In this document: one piece after another, positions 1 to 8,567 of the stretch
Layout: each line of letters opens with the position of its first letter
Numbering within the stretch: the first letter of the stretch is position 1
Position numbers and translations under genes: made by a program
Source: 66-474 sp051961995
Lineage (GTDB): Bacteria; Pseudomonadota; Gammaproteobacteria; Xanthomonadales; Rhodanobacteraceae
Direction: 5' to 3'
DNA length: 64,000 nucleotides
Assembly (NCBI GenBank): GCA_051961995.1
Contig: JBQCCR010000030.1
Location: 1 to 64,000 of the forward strand
The notes under the pieces: generated by a model
Databases searched by the model: none
The model's input: only the letters and a program-made list of their open reading frames with translations
Told to the model about the DNA's origin: nothing

Positions 1-1
1 G

Positions 2-1252
2 ATCACGCCGGCCACGCCAATGCCCTTGAATGGTGGCGGCCTGCTGTCGCGTTTGTTCGGCTGGTTCCGCAGCGAACCGGCGAAAGACGCCGCACCCGCT
101 CAACCTGCCAGGGTACGCCCGGCACGCGAAAGCGCGCCGCAAACTTCCGCGCGCGGTGACACACGCGAGCGCGCGCGTGATCGCCATGGCAGCGGCCGCA
201 ATCGCGACCGCGACAACACGCGCCAACGCCCGCAACGGCAGCCCGTGTCGCAACAGCAGCAGAGCAAGCAGCGGCAGGAGCAACGCGCGCAACAACGCAA
301 CGAGCGCAAGCCGGCCCCCGCGGCGACCGAGCACAGGCCGCCGCAACAGACCGCACCGGCAAGCAGCAAGCTTCCGGAAGTGAAGTCCGTGGCGGAGACG
401 CCGCGCATCACGCCCACGCTCGCCCCGATGCCCGCGCACGCACCTGCCACCACGCAGGAACATCCGCCGAAACCAGAAGCCGAAGCGGTGAACAAGCACG
501 AAACCACGCAGGCCGCGCCGGACCAGCAGGCGGTGAACGCGGACGGCACGCCGGCCAAGCGCCGTCGCGGCCGTCGCGGGGGGCGCCGCCGCAAGCGCGC
601 CGGTGAAGCCCAGCAGGCGCGGAACCAGGACGGCAATGCGGCACCCGCACGCGACGTGGATGACGAGGATGGCGAGCCGTCGCGTACGCACGCGCCGACG
701 CATGAAGCGACGCACGCGCGTTCGCCTGCTTCCCCACACGAGCACGCAGCGGCGCCGACGACCGAGCCTCCGACGCAAACCGAGTCGCGTGCGCTGGGCG
801 AGCATTCGGCACACGCCCATCCCGCGAGCACACCCGCAACGACACCGACCGGCGCTTCTGGTATTGCGGAGATCCGCAGTTTCCCGGTTGCAGCCGCACC
901 AGCGGCGGCGCAGGAACCCGCGATCGAAACCGCTCCGGTCGCGGCCAAAGTGCCGAAGCCGGAGCCGTTCACGGCCGGCGAACGCGCACCGGCCGGCAAC
1001 AGCGATGCGGCGGCGCCATTGCCTTCGCCTTCCGAAGGTGCATCCGAAGCCGCGGCACCGGCGCATCGCCCCGCGCTGGGTTCCGGCGGCGGCATGGATT
1101 CCTCGCAGGGCGGATTCAATACGCCCCACGGCGCACCGGCTGCATCGCAGTCGGCCTTCACGCCGCACCAGGGCGATCTGTTGCCGAAACCGGCAACGCC
1201 GGCTCCGGAACCCGCGCGCGTCGAGAACGGCAGCGAGCCCGGATCGAACTGA
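2..1252 (+). CDS. rne: Ribonuclease E, C-terminal part (5' end outside window)
   Basis: The reading frame is open from base 2, so the gene starts upstream of the window and only about 416 C-terminal residues are visible. The visible part has a short hydrophobic/aromatic stretch (GLLSRLFGWF, first 15 residues), followed by long low-complexity sequence rich in Pro, Ala, Glu, Gln and Arg, and an Arg/Lys cluster (KRRRGRRGGRRRKR, about 180 residues in). This is the build of the unstructured C-terminal half of RNase E, which binds the membrane, RNA and degradosome partners; the catalytic half is not in view. The gene ends 3 bases from the convergent response regulator. The call rests on composition and the membrane-anchor-like and Arg-rich motifs, so another disordered RNA-binding protein is possible but less likely. 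Confidence 0.72.
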   Translation: MTPATPMPLNGGGLLSRLFGWFRSEPAKDAAPAQPARVRPARESAPQTSARGDTRERARDRHGSGRNRDRDNTRQRPQRQPVSQQQQSKQRQEQRAQQRNERKPAPAATEHRPPQQTAPASSKLPEVKSVAETPRITPTLAPMPAHAPATTQEHPPKPEAEAVNKHETTQAAPDQQAVNADGTPAKRRRGRRGGRRRKRAGEAQQARNQDGNAAPARDVDDEDGEPSRTHAPTHEATHARSPASPHEHAAAPTTEPPTQTESRALGEHSAHAHPASTPATTPTGASGIAEIRSFPVAAAPAAAQEPAIETAPVAAKVPKPEPFTAGERAPAGNSDAAAPLPSPSEGASEAAAPAHRPALGSGGGMDSSQGGFNTPHGAPAASQSAFTPHQGDLLPKPATPAPEPARVENGSEPGSN

Positions 1253-1255
1253 AGC

Positions 1256-1921
1256 TCAGCCGCCGGCCAGCGCCGGCGGCGCCTTCCGGCCATCCTCGAG
1301 CATGCCGTGCGCACCCAGCAGATGCGCCAGCGCGATGCTGTGTTCGACACCCAGTTTCTCGAACAGGCGTTGCTTGTAGGTCGAAACTGTCTTCGGGCTC
1401 AGGTGCAGGCGCTCGGCGATCTCGTTGATCGCGATGCCGCGTGCCAGCATCAGCGCGACTTCCAGCTCGCGCGACGACAGCGACTCCAACGGCGAGGCTT
1501 CGCCATCCACCGCGGCCAGCGCCATTTCGCGCGCGATCGTCGTATCCAGGTAGCGCCTGCCTTGCGCGACGTTGCGCACCGCCGTCAGCAATTCGTCGGC
1601 AGGACAGGCCTTGGTGAGATAGCCGAGCGCACCTGATTGCAACAGCCGGCGCGGAAAGCGCGCATCGTCCACCACGGTCAGGATGATGATCTGCGTCGGA
1701 AGCTCGGCGCGGCGCACGCGCTCGGTGAGTTCAATGCCGCTCATGCCCGGCATGTGCACGTCCAGCAGCGCGACGTCCGGTTTCTGCGCGCGGATCAGGC
1801 GCAGGCCTTCCTCAGCATCGCCGGCTTCCCCGACCACCTCGATGTCGGATTGCCCGGACAGGATCAAACGGAATCCGGAGCGGACGAGCGCGTGGTCGTC
1901 CACGAGCACAACGCGGATCAT
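1256..1921 (-). CDS. gacA: GacA/UvrY-type response regulator (NarL/FixJ family)
   Basis: A 221-residue two-domain response regulator. The receiver domain (1-120) has the acidic pair D8-D9, phosphoacceptor D54 (LLDVHMPG) and K104. The C-terminal LuxR-type helix-turn-helix (about 149-205) contains SSRELEVALMLARG and SPKTVSTYKQRLFEKL. These features and the VLVDDHALVRSGFRLIL start match the GacA/UvrY group, which activates small regulatory RNA genes of the Csr/Rsm pathway downstream of a BarA/GacS kinase. The ATG at 1921 has GGGAGG just upstream; the frame stays open through the tRNA genes but nothing there looks coding. In E. coli uvrY lies beside uvrC and the Gly-Cys-Leu tRNA group; here the tRNAs and pgsA separate it from uvrC. 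No kinase gene is in the window. Confidence 0.85.
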   Translation of the reverse strand: MIRVVLVDDHALVRSGFRLILSGQSDIEVVGEAGDAEEGLRLIRAQKPDVALLDVHMPGMSGIELTERVRRAELPTQIIILTVVDDARFPRRLLQSGALGYLTKACPADELLTAVRNVAQGRRYLDTTIAREMALAAVDGEASPLESLSSRELEVALMLARGIAINEIAERLHLSPKTVSTYKQRLFEKLGVEHSIALAHLLGAHGMLEDGRKAPPALAGG

Positions 1922-1990
1922 GATGCTCCCTCCCCCATGGCTCCCTTCCGCGACGGTAAGCGGCGGGCGCGCGCGACGCAAGTGCGGGGG

Positions 1991-2076
1991 TGGTGCCCGG
2001 GGTGGGGATCGAACCCACATGGCCTTGCGGCCGAGGGATTTTAAGTCCCTTGCGTCTACCGTTTCGCCACCCGGGC
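1991..2076 (-). tRNA. tRNA-Leu (anticodon TAA)
   Basis: The minus strand folds as an 86-nt class II tRNA. Acceptor GCCCGGG pairs with CCCGGGC, the anticodon loop is CTTAAAA inside an AGGGA/TCCCT stem, there is a long variable arm (CGGCCGCAAGGCC), the T-arm is GGGTTCGATCCCC, and the CCA end is encoded. It is third in the Gly-Cys-Leu cluster, the order of glyW-cysT-leuZ after pgsA in E. coli. Confidence 0.97.
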
Positions 2077-2104
2077 GAGAGCCAAGCACAGTGTCGCGAG
2101 AACC

Positions 2105-2178
2105 TGGAGGCCTGGGTCGGAATCGAACCGGCGTACGCGGATTTGCAGTCCGCTGCATGACCACTCTGCCACCAGGCC
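2105..2178 (-). tRNA. tRNA-Cys (anticodon GCA)
   Basis: A 74-nt cloverleaf on the minus strand with acceptor GGCCTGG/CCAGGCC, anticodon loop CTGCAAA in a GCGGA/TCCGC stem, T-arm CGGTTCGAATCCG and encoded CCA. It lies 28 nt upstream of tRNA-Leu, so the two are probably one transcript. Confidence 0.97.
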
Positions 2179-2189
2179 AGGTGGGCTTG

Positions 2190-2195
2190 ATTCTA
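2190..2195 (-). promoter_or_regulatory. Possible -10 box for the tRNA-Cys/tRNA-Leu transcript
   Basis: TAGAAT on the minus strand lies 11 nt before the tRNA-Cys 5' end. No convincing -35 hexamer is seen at normal spacing, so this is tentative. It would explain how Cys and Leu tRNAs are made despite the terminator-like hairpin upstream. Confidence 0.3.
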
Positions 2196-2224
2196 CCCGC
2201 CGCACGCATTGCGCGAGGACGGCG

Positions 2225-2256
2225 TAAAAACAAAACCCCGGCAACGCCAGGGTTTG
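2225..2256 (-). terminator. Rho-independent terminator after tRNA-Gly
   Basis: Read on the minus strand: a 10-bp stem with one mismatch and a 3-nt loop (AAACCCTGGC GTT GCCGGGGTTT), followed by TTGTTTTT. It lies about 70 nt past tRNA-Gly and before tRNA-Cys. Confidence 0.75.
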
Positions 2257-2324
2257 CTTGTCGAACGTGCGGTCACGGATGACCGCTTCGATCTTCACGC
2301 CCAAGGATGGGCGCAAAAACAATT

Positions 2325-2400
<76 letters not shown>

Positions 2401-2411
2401 GCGAGCCGGTA

Positions 2412-2439
2412 ATGATAACGCCGCCCGGGCATCAGTCAA
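2412..2439 (-). promoter_or_regulatory. Sigma-70-type promoter of tRNA-Gly
   Basis: The minus strand has TTGACT (2434-2439), a 16-bp spacer and TATCAT (2412-2417). The tRNA-Gly 5' end follows 11 nt after the -10. It begins 5 bp beyond the pgsA stop, so the tRNA need not depend on pgsA transcription. Confidence 0.6.
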
Positions 2440-2443
2440 GCCA

Positions 2444-3025
2444 TCAAGACCCGGAACCTTCCCGCGGCGAATCCACCCGCAGCACCGGCCAGGCCGCACG
2501 CAGGTAGGCCAGCCCCGACCAGATGGTCAGCACCGCGGCGATCACCAGCAGTCCCTCGCCAATGTGGTACACGCGCAGCACCGGCGCGTCGTGCTGCGCA
2601 AGCAATACGAGCAGCGCAATGATCTGCATCACCGTCTTGATCTTGCCGATCCACATCACGTTGACCCGGGTGCGCTCGCCGACGAAGGCCATCCATTCCC
2701 GCAGCGCGGAGACCGCGATTTCGCGGCCGACGATGATCGCGGCCGTGATCGCCAGCAGTACGGTCGGGTGCGCCTGCACCAGCAGGAACAGCGTCACCGC
2801 CACCATCAGTTTGTCGGCGACCGGATCGAGGAATGCACCGAACGCGGAGACCTGGTCGTAGCGACGCGCCAGCCAGCCATCCAGCCAATCGGTGATGCTG
2901 GCGAGCAGGAACACCAGCGCCGCGGCGACGCCCGAACTGTCAAAAGGCAGATAGAACACCGCTACCATCACCGGCAGCAGCGCCATGCGGAACAGGGTCA
3001 GTGCATTCGGCAGGTTGATCCGCAC
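2444..3025 (-). CDS. pgsA: CDP-diacylglycerol-glycerol-3-phosphate 3-phosphatidyltransferase
   Basis: PgsA makes phosphatidylglycerol-phosphate at the inner membrane, the committed step to PG and cardiolipin. The CDP-alcohol phosphotransferase signature DG-x2-AR-x8-G-x3-D-x3-D is complete (DWLDGWLARRYDQV...GAFLDPVADK, about 46-72), with four or more hydrophobic segments. I start at GTG 3025, which gives MRINLPNALTLFR, the usual PgsA N-terminus; an ATG at 3094 would add 23 atypical residues. About 193 residues is normal for the family. uvrC lies directly upstream and the Gly-Cys-Leu tRNA cluster directly downstream, as in E. coli. Confidence 0.93.
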   Translation of the reverse strand: MRINLPNALTLFRMALLPVMVAVFYLPFDSSGVAAALVFLLASITDWLDGWLARRYDQVSAFGAFLDPVADKLMVAVTLFLLVQAHPTVLLAITAAIIVGREIAVSALREWMAFVGERTRVNVMWIGKIKTVMQIIALLVLLAQHDAPVLRVYHIGEGLLVIAAVLTIWSGLAYLRAAWPVLRVDSPREGSGS

Positions 3026-3141
3026 GCGCAAAGTCCAGGCTGCAAAGCCCAAGTGTCGCACAGGTAAGCGCTTAGCAGTCAGCGGAGGGAGCACGCTGTG
3101 CCTTTCCGTCGCCGCTCACCTTCACCGCTGACTTTGCGACC

Positions 3142-4962
3142 CTACTCGTGCAAATACGAATAAATCCGCTCGGCCAGCGCGCGATTGATGCCGCGCACGC
3201 GCGAGAGCTCCTCCACGCCCGCAGCGGCCACGCCGGCGTGACCGCCGAACGCTTTCAGCAGTGCGGCACGGCGCGCGGCGCCGATACCGGAGATGTCTTC
3301 CAGCATGCCGCGTTCGCGCGCAGCTTCGCGACGCTTGCGATGGCCGGTGATGGCGAAGCGGTGCGCCTCGTCACGGATCGCATCAATCAGGTGCAACGCC
3401 GGCGACCCCGGACCTGGATTCAACGGGCGACCGCTGTCGCCCAGGATCAAGGTCTCCTCGCCGACCCGGCGGGACGGCCCCTTTGCCACGCCGACCACCT
3501 CGATCCCCTGCACGCCATGTTCGCGCAACGCCTCCAGCGCCTGTGCCACCTGCCCCGCACCGCCGTCTATCAGCCACAGGTCCGGTTTCTCGCCGGTTCC
3601 GGCCACGATGGGTTTCAACCGCCGCGACAGCACCTGGCGCATTGCCGCGTAGTCGTCGCCGGCGGTGATGCCGCGAATATTGAAGCGACGATACTCGCTT
3701 TTGCGCGCGCCTTCCGGGCCGAACACCACGCACGAGGCCACGGTTTCCTCGCCCATCGTGTGACTAATGTCGAAGCACTCGACCCGCTGCGGGGCATGTT
3801 CCAGCTGCAGCAACTCACGCAGCGCCTCGAACCGAGCATGCAGGGATTGCCGGCTGGACAACCGCGCGGTCAGCGCAGCTTCGGCATTGCGTGCCGCCAG
3901 TTCCACGAAGCGCGCACGCTCACCGCGCACGCGCGACTTCAACGCGACTTCGTGGCCGGCGTGCTCGGCCAGCACCTGCGCCAGCAACTCGGCATCGGGA
4001 ATCGCGATTTCCAGCACCAGTTCTTCCGGCACCGGCTTGTCGAGGTAGTACTGCGCGACGAACTGGCCAAGCACGTCGGCAGGCGCGGCATCCATCGGCA
4101 ACTTCGGGAAGTAATCGCGCGAGCCGAGGCTCACCCCATTGCGGAAATACAACACCGACACGCAGGCCACGCCCGCTTCGCAGCGGCAGGCCAGCACGTC
4201 CATGTCGGCGCGTGCGCCCTGCACGTAGTGATGCGCCTGCAAGCCGCGCAAGGTGGCGACCTGGTCGCGCAATTTCGCCGCGCGCTCGAAATCCAGATTC
4301 GCACTGGCGCGCTCCATTTCCACGGCGAGTTCATCAATGACCGCGCTGCTGCGGCCTTCCAGGAACATCGCGGCATGCCGCACGTCCTGCTGGTACGCCG
4401 GCGGATCGATGTAGGCGACGCAGGGTGCGGTACAGCGTCCGATCTGGTATTGCAGGCACGGCCGCGAACGGTTGCGGAAGAAACTGTCCTCGCACTGGCG
4501 CACCTTGAACAGTTTCTGCATCAACGACAGGCTTTCGCGCACCGACCACGCACTCGGATAAGGCCCGAAATAGCGGCCCTTGCCGGTGCGCGCGCCGCGA
4601 TGGAAGGCCATGCGCGGGAAATCCTCGCCCTCCGACAGATAAATGTATGGATAACTCTTGTCGTCGCGCAGCAGGATGTTGTAGCGGGGCTTCAGCGACT
4701 TGATCAGCTGCGACTCCAGCAGCAGCGCTTCACCCTCGGTGCGCGTCAGCGTGACCTCGACCCGCGCGATCTGCGCGATCATCGCAGCGATGCGCGGATC
4801 CATTTTCGGCTTGAGGAAATAACTGCCGACGCGCTTCTTGAGATTCCCGGCCTTGCCGACGTACAGCAAGCCGCCGTCGGCGTCGAACATGCGATAGACG
4901 CCGGGCGAAGAGGTCAGGGTGCGGACGAAGGCCTTGCCGTCGAAGGCCGGAGTGGAGCTCAT
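3142..4962 (-). CDS. uvrC: Excinuclease ABC subunit C
   Basis: UvrC makes both incisions around bulky DNA lesions after UvrA/UvrB loading. All parts are present in 606 residues: the N-terminal GIY-YIG nuclease (SSPGVYRMFDADGGLLYVGKAG, from about 18), the UVR/UvrB-binding motif (about 200-235, NLDFERAAKLRDQVATL), the RNase H-like second nuclease (FDISHTMGEETVASCVVFGPEG and LIDGGAGQV), and a C-terminal helix-hairpin-helix pair (DISGIGAARRAALLKAFGG). Start and length match the family. It is read toward pgsA, the conserved order. Confidence 0.97.
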   Translation of the reverse strand: MSSTPAFDGKAFVRTLTSSPGVYRMFDADGGLLYVGKAGNLKKRVGSYFLKPKMDPRIAAMIAQIARVEVTLTRTEGEALLLESQLIKSLKPRYNILLRDDKSYPYIYLSEGEDFPRMAFHRGARTGKGRYFGPYPSAWSVRESLSLMQKLFKVRQCEDSFFRNRSRPCLQYQIGRCTAPCVAYIDPPAYQQDVRHAAMFLEGRSSAVIDELAVEMERASANLDFERAAKLRDQVATLRGLQAHHYVQGARADMDVLACRCEAGVACVSVLYFRNGVSLGSRDYFPKLPMDAAPADVLGQFVAQYYLDKPVPEELVLEIAIPDAELLAQVLAEHAGHEVALKSRVRGERARFVELAARNAEAALTARLSSRQSLHARFEALRELLQLEHAPQRVECFDISHTMGEETVASCVVFGPEGARKSEYRRFNIRGITAGDDYAAMRQVLSRRLKPIVAGTGEKPDLWLIDGGAGQVAQALEALREHGVQGIEVVGVAKGPSRRVGEETLILGDSGRPLNPGPGSPALHLIDAIRDEAHRFAITGHRKRREAARERGMLEDISGIGAARRAALLKAFGGHAGVAAAGVEELSRVRGINRALAERIYSYLHE

Positions 4963-5069
4963 GCGCGAAATTGTAGCGGTATGCGCAGCTTAGCTCCTTC
5001 CCCTTCAAGGGCGGGGACGGGATGGCGTTGACGCGAACCCGGGCCGGGCCCTCGATGCGGAGCCTGAAA

Positions 5070-6527
5070 TCATTCCCCGGCCGGAATGCGCGTGCACGCT
5101 CCCGCTTCCACATCCACGCGCAGGATCTCGTGAGCATTGCGGTCGGCCACCCACAATGCGCCTGCGGCGAACGAGATGCCCTGCGGTTCGTGGAAGCGCC
5201 ATTCGATCGGCAATGTGCTCACCTCCCCGCTGCGCGACTGGATCGCGCGCAGGCGGTTGTTGAGCGTGTCGGCGACGTAGATCGTGGCACCGTCCGCCGC
5301 GAGGCCGAGCGGATGCGCGAAGCGCGCCTGCGTGCCGATGCCGTCCTGATCGCCGGAAACATACGGCGCACCCCCGGCGAGCGTGCTCAGCGAAAAATCG
5401 GACAGACGCAACTGCCGGATCGCATTGCCGGCCGCGGCGGCGATCACCAGCGAGCCCGGCAGCATGGTCAGCGCACTCGGCTGGGCAAGCCGGCATTCGG
5501 CACCCTTGCCGTCGCGTACGCCGCAACGTCCGCTGCCCGCCAGCACGTCTATGCCGCGCGTGTGCAGGTCAATGCGCCAGATCTGATGTTGCCCGCTGAC
5601 CGCGACGTAGATGCGATCGCCCGACAGCGCGATCGCCACCGGCGCGCTGATCGCGATGCGCTGCCCCGGCGGGCAATCCTGCGGCGTTTGATGGCCCGGC
5701 AGGCCGCTGCCGAGCAGCGTTTCCACCTCACCGCGCAACAGACGGATCCGCCGCACGCAATGATTGCCGGTATCGGCCACGTACAGCACATCATTGGAAA
5801 TCGCCAGACCCTGCGGCGCATTGAAGCCGGCGTCGGCGAGCCGGCCATCCCAGTACCCGGCGTTGCCGGCCCCGAACTGACGCAGCACGCGGCCCTGGTG
5901 CGTGCATTCGAGGATGCGGTTGTGCCCGGTGTCGCTGACGTACAGCTTGTTGGCGGTCGCGAGCACGTGGGCGGGGAAGCGCAGGGCCATGCGCGGCTCG
6001 GTGCGAAACGCCGCACGCGCGGAAGCGTAGTTGCGCAGATCACGCGTCGCTGCGTCCTCCAGCAATGCCGCGATCGCATCATCCACGCGGCGCAACGCGC
6101 CCTCCCCGACAAAACACCCGGCAATCTCGCCCTCGCAGTCAATCAGCAGCACGCTCGGCCAGGCCCCGATGCCGTATTGCTGCCACGCATGCCACTGCGC
6201 GTCGTTGGCGACCGGATGCCGCACGTAATTGCGATTGACCGCTTTCAGCACCGCATCATCGGATTGCTGTGCCGGATACTTCGGCGTGTGCACGCCAAGG
6301 ACTGTCAGGCCGTCGTGGTACTTGTTCTCCAGTTGCCGCAGCCCCGCCTGCAGGTTGATGCAGTGGACGCAGTCGTAGCTCCAGAAATACAGCAGCACCA
6401 CGCGCCGGCGCAGCTCGGCCAGCGTGTGCGGCTCGCGCGTATTGACCCATTCCAGCGACGAGGGAAACTCCGGGGCAAGTTGGCGCCCTTCGGGCGCCAC
6501 ACCGGCTTCACGGCGATCCACGATCAC
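5070..6527 (-). CDS. Thioredoxin-like domain fused to NHL repeats (NHLRC2-like)
   Basis: A predicted 485-residue protein. The N-terminal thioredoxin-like fold (about 1-160) has a CVHC redox motif in WSYDCVHCINLQ and a cis-Pro region (GIGAWPSVLLID). It is followed by five or so NHL propeller blades with recurring LYVSDTGHNRILE, LYVADTGNHCVRRI and IYVADTLNNRLRAI segments and a final WVADRNAHEILRVD. The order resembles animal NHLRC2 and its bacterial relatives, whose biochemical role is poorly defined. There is no clear signal peptide, so it is probably cytoplasmic. GTG 6527 overlaps the kdsB stop by 4 nt, so translation is probably coupled. Confidence 0.78.
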   Translation of the reverse strand: MIVDRREAGVAPEGRQLAPEFPSSLEWVNTREPHTLAELRRRVVLLYFWSYDCVHCINLQAGLRQLENKYHDGLTVLGVHTPKYPAQQSDDAVLKAVNRNYVRHPVANDAQWHAWQQYGIGAWPSVLLIDCEGEIAGCFVGEGALRRVDDAIAALLEDAATRDLRNYASARAAFRTEPRMALRFPAHVLATANKLYVSDTGHNRILECTHQGRVLRQFGAGNAGYWDGRLADAGFNAPQGLAISNDVLYVADTGNHCVRRIRLLRGEVETLLGSGLPGHQTPQDCPPGQRIAISAPVAIALSGDRIYVAVSGQHQIWRIDLHTRGIDVLAGSGRCGVRDGKGAECRLAQPSALTMLPGSLVIAAAAGNAIRQLRLSDFSLSTLAGGAPYVSGDQDGIGTQARFAHPLGLAADGATIYVADTLNNRLRAIQSRSGEVSTLPIEWRFHEPQGISFAAGALWVADRNAHEILRVDVEAGACTRIPAGE

Positions 6528-7306
6528 GCCTCGCTCCGATCGAGATGCCGTTGCGCCGCAGCGAGATCGGCTTCCGTGTCCACGCCGGGCGGAAAGGCTT
6601 CCGGCGCAATCCGCACCGCGATGGCGTGGCCATGCTCCAGCGCGCGCAATTGTTCGAGCGACTCGGCACGTTCCAGCGGCGTGGGTGGCAGTTGCGCGAA
6701 CATCCCCAGGAATCCGGCGCGATACGCATAAATGCCGATGTGGCGCAGGAACGGCGCGCCGTGCGGCAGGATTGCGCGGTCGCGCGCAAACGCATCGCGC
6801 GCCCACGGCAGCGGCGCACGCGAAAAGTACAGCGCGCGCCCGCGTGTATCGGTGACCACCTTCACGCAGTTCGGATCGAACAACTGCGCGACGTCCTCGA
6901 CGGGCGTGGCCAGCGTGGCCATTGGCGCATCATCTTCGGCCAGCGCGCACGCGACCTCGCGAATGCCTGAGGCCGGCGCGAACGGTTCATCGCCTTGCAG
7001 GTTCACCACGATCGCGTCGTCCGCCCAATGCAGTTGCCGTGCGCATTCGGCCAGGCGGTCGCTGCCGGAGGCATGGTCTGCGCGGGTCATGCACACGGTG
7101 ACATTCCCGCGGCCTTGCAGCGCCCCGGCCACCCGCGCGTCGTCGGTCGCGACCACTACCGCTTGCGCGCCGGCCTCCAGCGCGCACCGTACGACATGCG
7201 CGATCAGCGGTTCGCCGCCGAGCAGCCGCAGCGGCTTCCCCGGCAGACGCGTGGATGCCATGCGTGACGGTATGGCGACAATGAACGGTGGCGGCGAAGG
7301 CGACAT
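6524..7306 (-). CDS. kdsB: 3-deoxy-manno-octulosonate cytidylyltransferase
   Basis: KdsB activates Kdo as CMP-Kdo for lipid A-core synthesis in the cytoplasm. The 260-residue protein has the family nucleotide-binding start (IVAIPSRMASTRLPGKPL, 8-25), VVVATDD, NLQGDEPF and the HIGIYAYR segment. ATG 7306 precedes the conserved start by seven residues, within the usual range. Its stop overlaps the GTG of the Trx-NHL gene; the divergent DMT permease lies upstream. KdsA and the other Kdo genes are not in the window. Confidence 0.96.
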   Translation of the reverse strand: MSPSPPPFIVAIPSRMASTRLPGKPLRLLGGEPLIAHVVRCALEAGAQAVVVATDDARVAGALQGRGNVTVCMTRADHASGSDRLAECARQLHWADDAIVVNLQGDEPFAPASGIREVACALAEDDAPMATLATPVEDVAQLFDPNCVKVVTDTRGRALYFSRAPLPWARDAFARDRAILPHGAPFLRHIGIYAYRAGFLGMFAQLPPTPLERAESLEQLRALEHGHAIAVRIAPEAFPPGVDTEADLAAAQRHLDRSEA

Positions 7307-7370
7307 GATCGCGGCAGACTATCCGAGCGGCGGGCGCGCAACAACTGCACGGAACGCCTGCGGCAACACG

Positions 7371-8339
7371 ATGCGGCTACCATTGCGCTTTGCGCCGGCC
7401 TTCATCGTGACCGACTCCGAAACATCCCTCGCCGTGCGTTCGTCCCATGTGCCCCGCGCGGCGCTGTTGATGGTCGCCAGCGCGTGCTGCTTCGGTTCGA
7501 TGGCGATCGCGATCCGGCTGGCCTCGGCGCAACTGCATCCATTCGAGATCGCGTTCTTCCGTAGCGTGTTCGGGTTGCTGTTTGCGCTGCCGCTGCTGGC
7601 GCGCGCCGGCCCGCAACTGCTGCGCACGCGGCGGCTGCCGCTGTATCTGTTCCGCTGCGTGCTCGGCACCGTCTCGATGCTGGCGGCGTTCTGGGCAATC
7701 GTGAACATGCCGATGGCCAAGGCGATCGCGCTGTCCTATTCCACGCCGCTGTTCGTCACCATCGGCGCGATCTTCGTGCTGGGCGAAATCGTGCGCGCGC
7801 GGCGTTGGAGCGCGGTGATCGCGGGCTTCATCGGGGTGCTGATGATCGTGCGCCCCGGCCTGCACGGGTACTCGCCGGCGGCACTGGTTGCGCTGCTGGC
7901 CGCACTGATGAGCGCGTGCGTCTCCATCTGCCTGAAGTTCCTCAGCCGGACCGAGGCGCCGGACACGATCGTGATCTGGACCACGCTGCTGTGGGTGCCG
8001 CTGTCGCTGCCGGCGGCATGGCTCTATTGGCAATGGCCGCACGGCGAGACATGGCTGTTCGTGATCGCGGCGGGATTCTTCGGCACCAGCGGCCACATGT
8101 GCTGGATGCGCGCGCTGAAGATCGGCGATGTCTCGCTGCTGGCGCCGATCAGCTTCGTGCAGATGCCGATCGTGGCGGTGCTGGCCTATTTCATGTTCGG
8201 TGAATCGCTCGACCGATGGACGGTGCTGGGCGCAGCGGTGATCTTCGCGGCAAATGCCTACATCACCCACCGCGAGGCGCGGCTGTCGCGCACGCGGATG
8301 CGCGAAGCGCGCGCGATCGCAGGGGGCGCGGAAAGCTGA
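7371..8339 (+). CDS. EamA/DMT-family membrane transporter
   Basis: A 322-residue protein with about ten hydrophobic segments in two EamA halves. The first half opens with ALLMVASACCFGSMAIAIRL; the second repeats the pattern at LVALLAALMSACVSICLKFLS. YSTPLFVTIGAIFVLGEIV and PISFVQMPIVAVLAYFMFGE are the typical ends of each half. This is a drug/metabolite-type exporter at the inner membrane; the substrate cannot be read from sequence. Start ATG 7371 is not well supported by a ribosome site; GTG 7407 (12 codons in) is a real alternative and gives a more usual N-terminus. It is divergent from kdsB and convergent with the DUF1272 gene. Confidence 0.82.
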   Translation: MRLPLRFAPAFIVTDSETSLAVRSSHVPRAALLMVASACCFGSMAIAIRLASAQLHPFEIAFFRSVFGLLFALPLLARAGPQLLRTRRLPLYLFRCVLGTVSMLAAFWAIVNMPMAKAIALSYSTPLFVTIGAIFVLGEIVRARRWSAVIAGFIGVLMIVRPGLHGYSPAALVALLAALMSACVSICLKFLSRTEAPDTIVIWTTLLWVPLSLPAAWLYWQWPHGETWLFVIAAGFFGTSGHMCWMRALKIGDVSLLAPISFVQMPIVAVLAYFMFGESLDRWTVLGAAVIFAANAYITHREARLSRTRMREARAIAGGAES

Positions 8340-8364
8340 GCCGCGCGCAGGCGCGCGCCATCGG

Positions 8365-8553
8365 TCAATCTCCGTCGCGGTCCGGAGGGCGCGGCCGCCG
8401 CACCAGTTCGCCGCCGCAATTGGGACAGACGTAATCCATCTCGTCGCTGCAATCGGCGCAGAAGGTGCACTCGTGGGTGCAGATGTAGGCCTCGCCTTCC
8501 TTCGCGGTCGGCGCGTGGCAACGTTCGCATTCAGGACGCATTTCCAGAGCCAT
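8365..8553 (-). CDS. DUF1272 small Cys-rich protein
   Basis: A 62-residue protein with eight cysteines in three CxxC-type pairs (C9/C12, C25/C29, C32/C35, C43/C46), as in the DUF1272 family, which probably binds zinc. The sequence MRPECERC, ICTHECTFCADC and VCPNCGGEL is characteristic. ATG 8553 has a strong GGGGAG ribosome site 4 nt upstream; an ATG at 8571 lies before that site and was rejected. It follows ispG by 14 nt and is probably co-transcribed. Function unknown. Confidence 0.88.
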   Translation of the reverse strand: MALEMRPECERCHAPTAKEGEAYICTHECTFCADCSDEMDYVCPNCGGELVRRPRPPDRDGD

Positions 8554-8567
8554 CGCACTCCCCTCGG

